DNA of 64,000 nucleotides from Dictyophora rubrovolvata (lineage: Eukaryota; Basidiomycota; Agaricomycetes; Phallales; Phallaceae). The translations under genes and the position numbers were made by a program. Location: NCBI GenBank assembly GCA_029959195.1, contig CP114119.1, positions 1,488,001-1,552,000 of the forward strand, read 5' to 3'. The notes beneath the pieces are model-generated. The model searched no databases, was not told the DNA's origin, and saw only the letters and a program-made list of their open reading frames with translations. The number at the start of each line of letters is the position of its first letter. The first letter of the stretch is position 1. Positions 22,490 to 34,146 of the stretch are shown here, piece after piece.

Positions 22490-23415
22490 TAGTAGTCTGA
22501 AATGGTCTCTTTCGAAGAACTTTTTCCCCTTTTTTTTCGGTTTGCGTCAAAAAAAACATGATAAAGACGCAGCAGAACCATTTTTTTGTTCTTTGTTTTT
22601 TTTCTCTCCTTTTTAAACGGGACCACCGTATAATGAAAATTACAGCCAATCAATTCACCTCAATTCACTCTTCTTCTCCGTCTTCCGCTTTCACGTTTTT
22701 TTTTCCAAATAATGCCTCTATAATGACGATCTCCTCATGCCTTACTTTTCTTCGTTGATATGTGATACCCTCCCCCTTGATCCTCGAACTCTTTCAATTC
22801 ACATCGCTCGCCCTCTTGTTTTTTTTCTTGATGAAATTCCCCTTAGATATTCAATCGATTACTAAATGGATCCTTTTCTTTTTCTCGAAAGTACAGTAGT
22901 GTTTGTTTTCGTTGACTTTTTTTTTTTTAATGTAACCTCTCCATCTTGTCGTACATACATGGATTGTAATTCAACCTTGAGCTTAAAAAGGAAACGAATT
23001 ATATCCCGCCTTCTTTTTCACCGGACAGCTTCCAAATCTTCACACAAATAAAAAAAGAATAAGAAAAAAAAAAAGATGTTGATACAGTTGACGCCAACAT
23101 TGCCTCGCTTCTGTGCATCATAATATGTACATACATAAACATAGCATAGCCAGATAAGGGGAGACGAGGGGGAGAAAACTCTATGAAGTAGTGATAGCGT
23201 AAGAATAAGAACGAACAATGCGTGATATATATATATATAGCGAAGCATCATGATTGAGAAAGATAGAGGGAGGAAGGAGGGAGTGGAGATAGCTTCCAAC
23301 AAAAAACACGTGTAATATAGCCGAGGTCGTCATGAGGAGGGGAAAGAAAGAAAAATGTAATTACCGCTTCTTATGTAAACATAGATTTTTTTTTTGGGTG
23401 TTCTTCGCTTCAGCT
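22490..23415. other. convergent 3' region, no gene seen
   Basis: About 925 bp between the convergent chitin deacetylase and SRPK stop codons. It is rich in T- and A-homopolymers and contains a short (AT)n run near 23225-23239. I found no protein motif, tRNA or clear hairpin gene; it probably holds two long 3' UTRs. Confidence 0.45.
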
Positions 23416-25283
23416 TCAGCGTATATAACCGTTCCATTCATAAGATTCATAGGATCGAACTGCCCGCGGCAGTTCTTTTGATGTTCGAGGTGTAATATCA
23501 TAAGAGCCTAACCATTCGTGTTGAAGCATCTCTCCAGCCGTCGCCCGAAGTTCTTGATCAACCCGCAACATTGGACTCAAAAACGACGCAAACTGCTTCG
23601 CCTCACGAGTATGGCATTGATAAGTCTCCGTAAACACACGTGTGAGCGGCATGGGTTTCAGCGTATGAATATGGCGCAGTTGACCTCTCGAATTGAAAAT
23701 GTCACGACTGAATTTTCCCCCCATTTTAAGACTGATGTCAAAATCGCCGCAAAGTTCGATTATCTGCGCCATGTGATCGTCGTCCTTTTCCCAGGCCCCG
23801 CGTTTTGCTTTAGGATCGAAGAGATGGTCACCTGTTGCCAATTCGAATAGCTTTTGTTGTCACATTAAAGAAAGAATTTTGTTCTTAGAAAGAAAGAAAA
23901 AGTGTATTCGCATGTCCCCGTAGCAAACTCACCATGCAAGCAACACTCCAAATGTCAACGGCAAAACCCCAGTCACTTCTACGGATGATAGCCTCCGGCG
24001 CGCGATATTGCCTCGTTTGTATATCTTCGGTGAAGTGTTTATCTACCGGCGTGGCATTACCAAGATCGGAGATCTGAATGATGACGGACGATTGTGGACC
24101 ACGTGAACGAGATCGAGTAGATGCGTAAGAATCATCTTGGGTATTGGGAGAGCCATTCCAACTGTTTGACTCTGATGAGGGTATAGGACATGGTATTGGT
24201 TGGGATGTATAGATGTCTACGTAATGTCTACGGCGATCGTTTGAATCGGGTATGAGCACGCGGTAGCCCGGTAGCGCAGGACTATTATTGAGATGCGTGC
24301 GAATGACTTCTTGGGTATTTGGCAAGCCGACGACTGATGGAAAAAGAAAAATTACGATCGAAATCAAATAAGCTGTAATGAAGCGAATTTTCTTTTTTTT
24401 CCTTTTGGACACTCACGGATATTCTCCGGTTTGATATCTGTGTGAACAAGATGACATTCATCATGTAAGAATTGAAGGCCCATCAACACCTGGCGGGCTA
24501 TGATTTTGACTAATGGTATAGGAATGCCAGGGAGTTCCCCTGGACGAAGCTGTGTATGCCTGTTGCGGTACTTGTCAAGTAGATTAAGGAGGTTTTCGCC
24601 AAGGGGTTCAAGGACCATGCAAATGTGATTCTCGCCGTTATATCGGCCTCTAGTTGAGAAGTAGTCGAGGAGGGATACGACGTGACGGGCACCAGGGTGT
24701 TCGGCCCACTCTGTTGTCCCCGAACGAGACGGAACAGCTTTGAAAGCTCGCTTACGGACTTTCATCAGTAAAGAGATTTCGTCTTTGGCAGTCTCTTCGT
24801 ATCTCGAGGTGCAGACTTTAAGAGCGGCATAACGACCATCTCTGAATTGATGGTTGCCAAGATGGGGAGATAGAGAGAAAGAAGAAGAAAAAAAAAGGTT
24901 ATGATGGGTGCAATGAATGCATAAAAATGAGGACCGACTCTTCGTTGACTATAAGCCAAACAGTCGAGAAATGACCCCAGCTGTGAAGAAGAAGAGGAGA
25001 AGAGGGCGTGTCAGCACAAGACTGCTGGGACGGTGGGACGAGAAGGGTGAATAGAATAGAATAGTACGGACCCTAGCTTGCGTGCAATAGTGTAGGGACA
25101 GCGACGGTTTGGACTGAGAAACTCGTCGCCGATCTTGACGTTGAGATAGCCATTTGGAGCGTAGTCCTCGATGTCTTCCTCGCTTGAGAAGGCGGCGGGG
25201 GGAGAGGAGGTGGAGGCAGATGGAGCCTGTGGAGGATATGAGGAAGCGTAGTGGGAGCTCTGGAACGATGCTGGGGGAGGCAT
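23416..25283 (-). CDS. SRPK-type serine/arginine protein kinase
   Basis: Kinase of the SRPK family, which phosphorylates RS-domain splicing factors. Exons (minus): 25283-25072, 24980-24939, 24841-24417, 24333-23933 and 23850-23416. The start is MPPPASFQSSHYASSY. The N-lobe has YLNVKIGDEF and KLGWGHFSTVWL, the SRPK signature, followed by GRYAALKVCTSRYEETAKDE. The catalytic loop HTDIKPENI and the DLG variant of DFG in ISDLGNAT are both normal for SRPKs. Then come TRQYRAPEAII, DIWSVACM, LATGDHLFDP and the C-terminal LQHEWLGSYD. The spacer splitting the kinase lobes is short (about 80 residues, Ser-rich) compared with animal SRPKs. It is divergent from the GDPD-like gene. Confidence 0.93.
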
Positions 25284-25975
25284 TGGACGACGAGGAGGAG
25301 AAGGGTGAAGAGCGATGAGGAGGAGAGAAAGAAGGAAAAGGAACAGAGCAGTGAGAAAAGGCTCGAGAGCGCCGTCGACATCACTGGATTCCCGGCATGA
25401 CTGGCTTAGTCAGCACGATATTATTATTAAAAGAGAAAGGCGTGAGGCTGCCATGATTAGATAAGACAAAACAAACCCCTGCACCCTCTGCCACATGAAT
25501 TAAAATCAGTACCTCATTATAGAGACTGACTTTTTGACAAGCCTCGAGGCAAAACAAAAGAAGAAGAAGAACCAAACAGAACGGAAGGAGACTCTAAAAA
25601 GAGTTTATGTCATGGTTGACTCAGCCCATCGCTGGCAGAATATATTCCGAGCCAGGGCGCTTTCAATTGCGGCCACTCCAGGACGCATGTGGGTGTCCGT
25701 GGACGCGTCAGCTATTTCATGTTTCATGTCACAGCACAGCGTCACGGTCCGGGCACGAACGAGGGCTTCAATTCTAAATAAAACACTCACACGTTCGTCC
25801 CACCATAGGCGTCCAAAAAGTCCGAGTTCAATGAACTGTTTGGAGTACACACAACCAGTTTGGATGTTGGGAGTTGTACAGCGAACATGGCTTCGGTCTT
25901 GGCCCTAGCGCCCTCCCCAGGCTAGAAAATACCGTATGCTCCCCAGCTCAGTTCGTCCTTGCTTTTGACCCATCC
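25284..25975. other. divergent promoter region SRPK / GDPD-like gene
   Basis: About 690 bp between start codons. Open frames on both strands here lack recognisable motifs and are not called. No repeat or obvious regulatory motif stands out. Confidence 0.45.
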
Positions 25976-27697
25976 ATGCACATCGCTTTCGTGGTGCTCT
26001 CTCTTACCCTCGCTGGTAGCACTGTCGGCGCAACGCCTTATCAAATTCAATCCGTCTTAACCGGTCCTCATAACTATTATGTCAACTCCCCATATTTTGA
26101 TATCCAGGTTGGTATCAGTCAAACAGAAAACTTTCCCTTCTTCGTGTACCATAAAAATCATCTAGGCTCATCGGGGCGGCCGTGCAAACGTAATAGAAAA
26201 TACTCTTCCAAGCTTTGCATGGTAATCAATTAATTAAAATCCCCTGTGTCTCTCCCAATCGTTTTCTAAAGGGGTCTCATTGAGGGCGCAACCACATTGG
26301 AGCTGGATAATGGAATTACCAAAGTCGGTTCCCTGCTTCGTCAAAGCTCTATATTCTCTGTTTACCCTTACGTTAGGACGGTATTGTCGTCATATGGCAC
26401 GACGAGCAAATCACATCCTCAAAATGTAAAGATACATACCCGGCGGTCAGTCCGTAATACATATGTCCAAATCGCGCTCTCCATCTCAAAGTCGTACTTT
26501 ATTAGTTCACCGACGATCCCGATTTTCCTTATGTCGGCAAGTTTATTGCCAATCTCACTTTGGCCCAGATCAGGACAATCGATTGCTCAACCCGTCAAAT
26601 TGACTTTCGTGCGTGTATATTCAAACCACCGACGATGGCCAAGTACTTGACCTATCATCCCTTTCAACAGCCGGCCAACTCACCTATCCCGGAACTCGCA
26701 TACCCTCTCTTGAAGAACTCTTCCAATTTCTCGACTGTGCAGATCCGGAGCATAGTATTCTCCTCAATATAGAAAGCAAAGTCAATGCCGCCGTCTCTGG
26801 GCGCACTCATCATTTCCAGACTTTTGTTCAGAAGCAGCATGACATCTTCTCGAAGAGCGCTTATTATCGGTCTATCACTGTTTGTAGATCACAGTCGCTC
26901 CTTTTCACATATATTCATGTTTTCACAGTATCAGAGCTTTGATTGGAGAACCATTGTTGCAATGAAGGTAAAGCACACACCCAGTGTCAGTCTAGTCTAC
27001 CTATAAATAAGACCAATTCCTCCCAAAAAAAAGGATCTCGATCCTAATATTGTGACATCAGCTCTTATCGACGAGTCAGTCATTTCAAATTCTCGACTCT
27101 TTACTCAATCGATAACAAATTTTTCACACATCAGCGAGACCCTATTGATTCCCGAGAACAAGTCCGTCTCTCCGTGGCTGGCCGGAATTGATGTCAATGT
27201 TTTGAATGGTTCCAGCCTTGGAGCGAAAATTGCAGAAGCTGCCAAACTTATCAATGCTGATATCTTATCTCCTGTCGCAACACATGGCCTCAGCACCGCA
27301 GATCCAGAACAACCTGGTTATAATCCTTTTACTACCGAAAGCATGGTTACTAGAGCGCATCAGCTGGGTCTGGCTGTGAAACCATGGACGGTGAGATCTT
27401 TGGAGTAAATTCATTCATGCAGGGGAAGACTGACATAATTATTTCCACTTCCAGGTGAACAGACTCAGTGTGGTAGAAAAATTGTTCGAACTAGCAGTTG
27501 ACGGGATTATTACTGATTGTGAATTTTTTTTCATCCTCATTTTCCAAAAAAAAAAAAAAAAACTTTTCTTTCCGCTAACCGATAATCATATAGACCCCGA
27601 TGTATTGCGTCGATGGGCTCAACAACATAAGCTTCCGGTTGCACCCCGATATTCCAAACACGATGTGCTCTCTTGTCTAAATAAATACTCTCGTTAA
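25976..27697 (+). CDS. secreted PLC-like/glycerophosphodiester phosphodiesterase (GDPD) family protein
   Basis: Predicted extracellular phosphodiesterase of the GDPD/PLC-like superfamily. Ten exons: 25976-26107, 26166-26221, 26272-26323, 26377-26445, 26506-26608, 26671-26879, 26929-26967, 27034-27390, 27455-27518 and 27594-27697. A signal peptide (MHIAFVVLSLTLAGSTVGA) leads into IQAHRGGRANVIENTLPSF, then ATTLELDNGITKDGIVVIWHD, which together hold the catalytic His and acidic residues of the TIM barrel. Later landmarks are GTRIPSLEELF, ITYQSFDWRTIV and TDYPDVLRRWA. The family hydrolyses glycerophosphodiesters; the actual substrate here is unknown. Exons are unusually small and numerous. Confidence 0.9.
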
Positions 27698-27790
27698 TCT
27701 TAAATTATTAGTCGCATTGTTTTGCAGGATAATATTTTTATAAACCCATTGTCTAGAATAAACTATATACTTGAAAATTATATTGGATGC

Positions 27791-28923
27791 TCAACCTACA
27801 ACTAACTTGGCCTCCGCTTCGTTGAGAGAATATTCCGGGACTTCTAGATTAGTCTGAAAGCAGTAAAAGGACAGCTTTTCGTCAGAAACACGTGGAAAAA
27901 GACGTGGATTGGGATGACTTACCGGCGCAGGTCCCTTTCTTATGCGTCCGGCTAAAAGAGGAAGGAGAAAATGATTAGCACGTTAAAGAACGCCAAAGCC
28001 TAATCTTTTTTTTTGGCACCAAGAACAAGGAGGAATGAAACATACAGATATCATAATGTGAACCATGGCAGGGGCAGAACCTATATTATTAGGAAGGTGA
28101 ATGAATAATTGCGTAATGTAAGATAGTACGAATCACATACCATCCACCATAATCACCGCTTTCACCGATTGGAACACACCCAAGATGGGTACAAACTCCT
28201 ATCATGACAAGCCATTCAGGCTTTTGTGTTCTATCCTCATCACGCTCGGGATCTCTTAACGACTTCCAGTCAGTTTCGCGAGCTTCTTTTACTTCGTCCG
28301 AAGTGCGATGGCGAATGAAAACGGGTTTGCCTCGCCATTTAATAATCACATTCTTCCCCTCTGGGATGGTGTTCATGTCGACTTCGACTTTAGCGAGAGC
28401 CAGAACGTCGGCAGATGCTGACATGGTGCCTAAGAATTCCGTGATAGAAGACTTGGCGGCAGATGCGCTCAGTACACCCAGAGAGCCAACCATGAAATAG
28501 GACAAGGCTCGATTTCTCGTTTGGGAAGATGCTTCGTATGGCGTGAAATCGGGGACTTGAGGCGCATCTCTCTTTGGAGCTGAAGTGTGAATTAATCGGT
28601 GGTGGTGGTATGATGTAGATGGAGCTTTAAACGCAGTCAACACAGAAGATTTTTTAGCAACAAAAAAAAAAGACAAACAGACCATTGACTAATTTTGTAG
28701 AAATTAGGCCTCCATTGAGTGAGGTTGTCAGACTACCAGACCATCGAGGAGGGTTATCCGACCGAGTGGAAGCTTGATGATGTCCATGTCCATGCTCACC
28801 GTGTCCAAACGTCGCCGCCGACGCACGAAGATTGAGCATGGGCGCATGCGGAACACCGTTGAACAATGCACGACTCGTCGGCGAAAGATTGACGGCCTTG
28901 CGCAGCGTCGCAGAGCTGACCAT
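27791..28923 (-). CDS. RIP1: Rieske iron-sulfur subunit of cytochrome bc1 complex
   Basis: Catalytic 2Fe-2S subunit of mitochondrial complex III. Exons (minus): 28923-28683, 28624-28141, 28080-28046, 27951-27923 and 27853-27791. An Arg/Ser-rich targeting region (MVSSATLRKAVNLSPTSR...) and HTSAPKRDAPQVPDF precede one transmembrane helix (ALSYFMVGSLGVLSASAAKS). The Rieske fold follows, with cluster ligands in CTHLGCVPIG and CPCHGSHYD, then SGRIRKGPAPTNLEVP. All Cys and His ligands are present. Three of the five exons are under 65 nt. It is divergent from the mitoribosomal gene mS35, with about 100 bp between start codons. Confidence 0.96.
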
Positions 28924-29024
28924 ACTCCAATAACGAGGTATATATTTCTTTGGTTTGCTGTTTGAGATCAAGAAGGTTTCCGTCGGAGTTCGAAACTTAA
29001 CTTGAGCATTCCGAAAGTAAGAAA

Positions 29025-29929
29025 ATGCTCCTGGCCCGGTATTGTTATTATCCTCGCGCTGTCTTGGGCAAATTTTCGCAACGCCATAGTATTCACTCTT
29101 CAGTCGCAGCGTCGTTACCAAGGAGAAGTAGGCAACAAACCGAGCAGGACAGCGACGACATTGAAGCGTACGACGTTAATGATCTTCCTCTTTTCGACGA
29201 AGACGATGCGACATCCGCCGCACACCTCATAATAGACCAACAAAAACAAATTTTGAATTATTTGCGTCTTATTGAACGAGATGGTCCATTTTTGAGAGGT
29301 AAATTCCCGTCACAAATCATATGTCTTCATACGCTGAAACTTCTCTTAGCTCTTCAAAGGCCGTTCATCCCTCCAGAACCAACAAAACCTCTTGTCATTC
29401 GTTCAATTTCATATGCGGGAGAAAACCATCCTGCAGACCGTAAACGTGTCATTGTCGCACCAGTCTCCCAATTACCTCTCTCATCGCCGACCGCTATCCA
29501 TAAGCTCAAGCTATTAGCAGGACCCCGGTGGTTTCCAGATCCGCCTTCAGACTCGGGAATAGGCCCGAAACAACACGACGAAGTCGGTAAACACGGTTAT
29601 ATAAAGCTCTCATGTGAAGAGTTTCCACAGCCGTCTATGAATATCAAATGGGGTTGTGATATCATAAACAGGCTGTTAAAAGAAGCTAACGTGCGTCATT
29701 CCTAATCGTGGATATTCCCCGATTCACAGTTATCCCGGCTTTTTAGGATACCACGGAAACATTGGCCGATATACCAGTCGACAATCGGCATATAATGTCA
29801 AGAATAAAGAAATATCGCAACGTCCGGTCCTCCTTACGTCCACGCCCCACCATCAGAGATTTCCCAAAAGAGTGGCTTTTAGATGCCCAATCCACACAAG
29901 AGGAAATTGTAGTGTCTAACAGTAATTAA
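29025..29929 (+). CDS. mitochondrial small-subunit ribosomal protein mS35 (Rsm24-like)
   Basis: Component of the mitoribosomal small subunit. Coding exons: 29025-29299, 29351-29690 and 29747-29929; the first intron (29300-29350) is inferred. The N-terminus is rich in Arg and Ser (MLLARYCYYPRAVLGKFSQR), a plausible targeting signal. Core matches are SISYAGENHPADRKRVIVAP, SPTAIHKLKLLAGPRWFPD, YIKLSCEEFPQPSMN and KWGCDIINRLLKEAN, ending with IRDFPKEWL. The inferred intron is 51 nt, has GT..AG ends, and contains no in-frame stop, so its retention would add 17 residues without breaking the protein. It shares a short divergent promoter with RIP1. Confidence 0.88.
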
Positions 29930-30094
29930 AGGTGGATATTGTAGTACCGACGATGCGATTAATTAATAAAACAGGACATGCAAAAGTCCAATTGTTACAA
30001 CAACAGAGCCTGGCAAGGCATAGCAATACAAGTAATACAGCCAACGTTATTCATGAATTTACACAACAAGAGAACAGCTCATGTCTCAGAAATA

Positions 30095-31920
30095 TTACAA
30101 TTCCGAAGTGTTTAGAGACCCCAGTTTCTTGAGCTTGTTCCAAAAGTTGCTAGTAGTAGGAAGAGAAATATTCTGAGGAGTGGGATAAGAAGGCGGGCGA
30201 GGTTTTGCCGGACCTCGCAGCAATGGCGAATCCGCAGTATAAGACGAAGGCAACGAGGCTTCCAAAGAAGAACCGTCACTTGAGGCTTGGGAAGCCTCGT
30301 CAGAGGGTGAGCCATCAGCTTTGTCATCGTCCAACGTCAAAGGCAAGGAGGTGACTTCGAATGGTGGGCGAGGGGTACGAAATTTGGACACCGAAGTGTC
30401 TGTATTTGAAAAATCCCACGAGCAGAAAGGTGATACTGACACCGACGATGGAATCTGACCTATAAGTTGTTCAACCAAACGTTATTATGTGAGCCTAATA
30501 TATGATGGACATTGAATTACGTTTTTCTTGACGTTCGATGAGAGGGGGTAGACCGTCTAACAGCAGATGATCAGAACATGATACACCACCTGAATCCTAT
30601 GACCTACTTAATAAAGTTGACATAAGGAACTTCTTCTTTTTCGCATGTTTGAGAAGAGGGAGCCTCAAGAGCTCTTCTGCCGTTGGCCTAAAGAGTTTAA
30701 ACGTCAATCTCGTCATTTACGGTCAGTCCTGTTAATAACCTTTTACTTGGGTCTTTTCTTAGGCAGCTTTGAATCATATCTTCCAATGCCTTAGAGTATT
30801 TGAACAGTCCCTGCGAACGGTGCAGACTAGGAGCTGTGTCGTGGACACTAAACCAGACTTACATAAATTTGGATTTATCTGAATCAAAATAAAACACTTT
30901 ACATTTTCATAAGCACCGTATTTGGAGGCTCTTTAAAATTTGGCGGTTTCCCATGAGCGAGTTCCAATGCAGTTATTCCAAGGCTCCAAATGTCTGCTTT
31001 AGTATCGTAATTTCTTTGCGATACGACTTCAGGGGCCATCCAACATGGCTGCACAAGGCCAATGAGAAGTAGTATTGCAACGTAACGGTAATAAATACAT
31101 ACAGTTCCTACAAAAGATTTGCGCTTCCCGAGTTTCGTCCTTTTAGGAACAGTCTGTCGTGGGAGGGATGCTTTGTTTGAGGAGGCTAAGACTGATGATC
31201 TCCCCATGATCATGTCATCATCATCGTTATCAACGTCAGCATAGTGAAGAGCAACGGCAACCCCGAGATCACCAAGTAGCACTGTCCCATCGTCGTCAAC
31301 AAGAAGATTAGCGGCCTTTACGTCACGATGAATAAATCCGTTGGTGTGTAAGTAACTGGATGATTAATTAATGAATGCTCTTAAGAAGCCAAAAGAAGAA
31401 GACAATAACAAGAACAAAGGCTCACTTGAGACCCTCCAGGGCTTGTTTCAGAATACACTTAATAACCTCCTCTTCTAAACCGTTAGGCCAGGCGTGACGA
31501 AGGATGTCGGCCATGCTTCCGCTTTGCATTAAACGTAGTGCGATGTAGAGCTTGTGGCCGACCATCCATGTACCCCTGACCCGAAGGACGTTGGGATGTT
31601 TGGACAATGACATGAGCTGAGTTTCTCTCCTTAATGGATCCAACGATGAGGTCGGCAATGTGTCAAGATCGAGCACCTTGACTGCGCAGGGTGTGGGTTC
31701 CGCGTTGTTTGTTGCGCGGTATGTGGCTTCGTAGACGAGAGAAGAGGCACCATAGCCAATTAGGCGACCGAGAGTGTAGTCCACTGGGTTATTGCTGAAA
31801 TGCATGCACTCAGAAAGAACAGAAAAGGGGTGAAATTATAAAGAACGTTGAAAGAACGTACCTATATAACTGCCATTTATCTTTGACTGCGCCTATGAAC
31901 TCGAAGTTCGCAGATGACAT
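30095..31920 (-). CDS. Ste20-family (GCK/OSR1-like) protein kinase
   Basis: Ser/Thr kinase with an N-terminal catalytic domain. The start at 31920 gives [12 protein letters not shown]. Exons include 31862 and up, 31795-31436, 31355-31103 and 31048-30903, then four more small ones to 30095. Motifs: [13 protein letters not shown] (Gly loop), CAVKVLD (Lys), [30 protein letters not shown] (DLG in place of DFG), [13 protein letters not shown] and [18 protein letters not shown], then [16 protein letters not shown]. The [10 protein letters not shown] and [10 protein letters not shown] strings are Ste20-type. An Asp-rich insert lies in the activation segment (NDDDDMIM). The C-terminal 200 residues are Ser/Pro-rich without the recognisable OSR1 CCT domain. 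Confidence 0.9.
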
Positions 31921-33299
31921 GATACTAACTAGTATGGGTTAAGGGAATTTTGGACCAGTTTGATAAGATGGAAAGAATTAGAAACATTGGGTGCTTTTTA
32001 AAGTAAGCCAAGTCTTATCAATGCGCGGTTAAATGGAGTAACATAAAAGTTGGTGGCTAAGCAGAGATCAACTCATCTCAGCTCATCTCAGCTGAGTCAG
32101 CTCGGGTCTTTCGCGCATTATTACATAATGAATGATAAAAATGAACGATAATTTTTAACATTCCAGCCTCTAATTTCTCTTCTCAGTTTCTCATCGACAT
32201 CTACTCAGTGTGGAGCAACAGGGAGCAATCTATGCGGCGTCCGGGGCCGCTGGCGATTGCGTGACGCCCAGTCGTAATCGTCGTTGCTGGATACAGGCTC
32301 CTTCCATCAAAGCAGGCTACACAGACAAGCAATTGCTAGCTATATTTGAACTTAACAGTGCCACTGCCACTGCTTAAAATCGGGAGGAAAATCTGAACCC
32401 TAATCGATCCAGTGAGAATGGGACATTTGACAGTTTGATTGGCAGTCATTGCTCAACGCTCATTCTAGAACCGAAACGGACATCTCCGTTGCGGAACATG
32501 GAAGATTTATGTATGGTAGACTACAGGGATAACAGATTACTCGTTTGACTCCGGTACGCTGGTGAATATTATTAGTACTTTCATTTTTAGAAATCGAGTA
32601 AGTCATAGCCGTACATGGTACTAGTACTTGTCTCCTGGTTCCTAAACGCACTCCACATGGCGTTCAGGCATACTACTTATTTGGTTTCATTCCTGCTTGG
32701 TTGATTCGATGCTCTCGCACATGTCGCACAGCTGTCAGCGCTTTCAGATGCCCCTTGAAGGTCCTTCACGTTTGACATGCCCAGATTTTTCCATTCCTCG
32801 TGCTGCATTAACCCTCTATAACCAACATCAATGTTATCATATCCTGCAGACATATACGCGTCCATTACCGAGTCATGCGACACTCCAAGTACTTCTTACT
32901 CTCGCCTCGACACTGAGATGAATTACTGGCACTATTCTGCAGACAGGAGAGATACCTGGACATCATTTCTTTGCATTCTCCTGAAGTAATCATTTTAGAA
33001 AATTTCTCTCAATTAGTGCCAAGTATTCTAACCTTCATGGTCTAGAGGAAATGAGCCTCTATCAGGCGCAGTAACCTGAAAGGACGAAAAGGTTGGTGGG
33101 CGTCCGAAGGACATTTTTACAACTCGAGCATTTACATAAGCGCTCGTAATTTTATAATTGACACGTCGGGAACGTTCAGCTTGATTGAAGGTATGTGAAC
33201 GATCCTAGCATATAAACAGTGCGCTCACTAAATTCTCATCCAACAATACATGTCTCATAAAGCTGTGATGAGATATGACCGCTCATTACAGCGGGTATA
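31921..33299. other. 1.4-kb intergenic region between Ste20-type kinase and bZIP genes
   Basis: Largest clean gap before 47 kb. It contains two tandem CTCATCTCAG units next to a GCTGAGTCAGC palindrome (32091-32101), and an open stretch at 32213-32377 (see findings). I cannot assemble a gene from either strand. Confidence 0.4.
32091..32101. promoter_or_regulatory. AP-1/Gcn4-type bZIP site (TGAGTCA) upstream of the Ste20-type kinase
   Basis: GCTGAGTCAGC is an 11-bp palindrome centred on TGAGTCA, the classic AP-1/Gcn4 binding sequence, about 170 bp before the kinase ATG. It is preceded by two CTCATCTCAG repeats. Regulation by the neighbouring bZIP protein is possible but unproven. Confidence 0.45.
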
Positions 33300-34146
33300 T
33301 TACAAATTTTGCTCAGAACCGCTGCCATCATATGAATTATCGTCGACTCCGTCGCTCACGTTCAGGTTTTCGGGGATTTTTTGCTTACTAGTACTGGCCG
33401 TTGAGCTCGATGTCGCGCCCCCCCGCCGGGCAGAGGTTTCCGACGATGCGCTCATTACATTCAAGTTTTGCCGTCCCTTCATAATGACGATTTCCTTTAA
33501 CCAAGTATTTTCCCGTCTGAGATCGGACGCCTCTCGTTCCAATTCTTCTGCTCGAGTAGACAAATCGGTCAAGGTTTGCTCCAAGTGTTGATTTCGCTCT
33601 TTTTTTCTAGCCCTAAATCTCGCTAGCAAAAAGCAGCCTATATGAATTTAAAAGGGTCTATTTTATCAGCTCATATGCGCATACCCGAAGCTGCGGTATT
33701 CCGCTGACGTTTCTCCTCCAGTATCGCCCCCGCTTCAAGAGGATTGGTATCGTGTCTGGAGGCATTGCTAATGAAAGAGCTCGTTGGACTGGGAGGTAGA
33801 GCTATAACGGCTCCCTGTGCTTGTGTGCTTCGATGGCTGTTAATAGCGCTTGGGTGAACTAAAGAACGTTCGGGTTGGTCTGGCATACTACTATGCGCCC
33901 ACTGAGAAGGGCCAGCTACTGATATTGGGTAGTGGGGATGCTGGACATATTGGCTTAAGCCTGATTATAAAAATTTAAGAGATTCAGTATAGATGTAGAA
34001 GGAAGGCGTAGTACTGACTGGAACTAGTAGGGAATGTACTCGGTAAGCCTGATTGTTCATTTTCGTAATCTTTTGAAGGTGGTCCGGGAGTATACGGCAA
34101 ATGATGCGGAGAGCGTTTATCTTGAAAGGGAGGCTGCTTCGCCATA
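33300..34146 (-). CDS. bZIP transcription factor (Cys3/Met-type basic region)
   Basis: Nuclear DNA-binding regulator. Exons (minus): 34146-34019, 33960-33685 and 33622-33300. The N-terminal half is Pro/Ser-rich and disordered. The basic region RQRNTAASARFRARKKER spans the intron 2 junction and has the invariant N-x7-R; it runs into a leucine zipper (LEQTLTDL, AEELEREASDL, ENTWLKEIV). The C-terminus is Ser/Gly-rich. NTAASARFRxxKK is the form found in fungal Cys3/Met4-like sulfur regulators, so a sulfur-metabolism role is possible but not shown. The gene's own upstream region has a TGTGAC-type inverted repeat. The start is chosen as the first in-frame ATG. Confidence 0.87.

Noticed and set aside
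16000-22500. Biosynthetic gene cluster (nitrilase, prephenate dehydratase, chitin deacetylase side by side)
   Set aside because: No backbone synthase, P450 or transporter is present and the NAP histone chaperone sits among them; co-orientation looks incidental.
25534-25908. Plus-strand open frame before the GDPD-like gene
   Set aside because: Basic, low-information sequence without family resemblance, overlapping the SRPK/GDPD promoter.
31048-31355. Inactive (pseudo)kinase because of DLG instead of DFG in the Ste20-type kinase
   Set aside because: The metal-binding Asp is retained, and Lys, HRD and APE motifs are intact; DLG is a known active variant.
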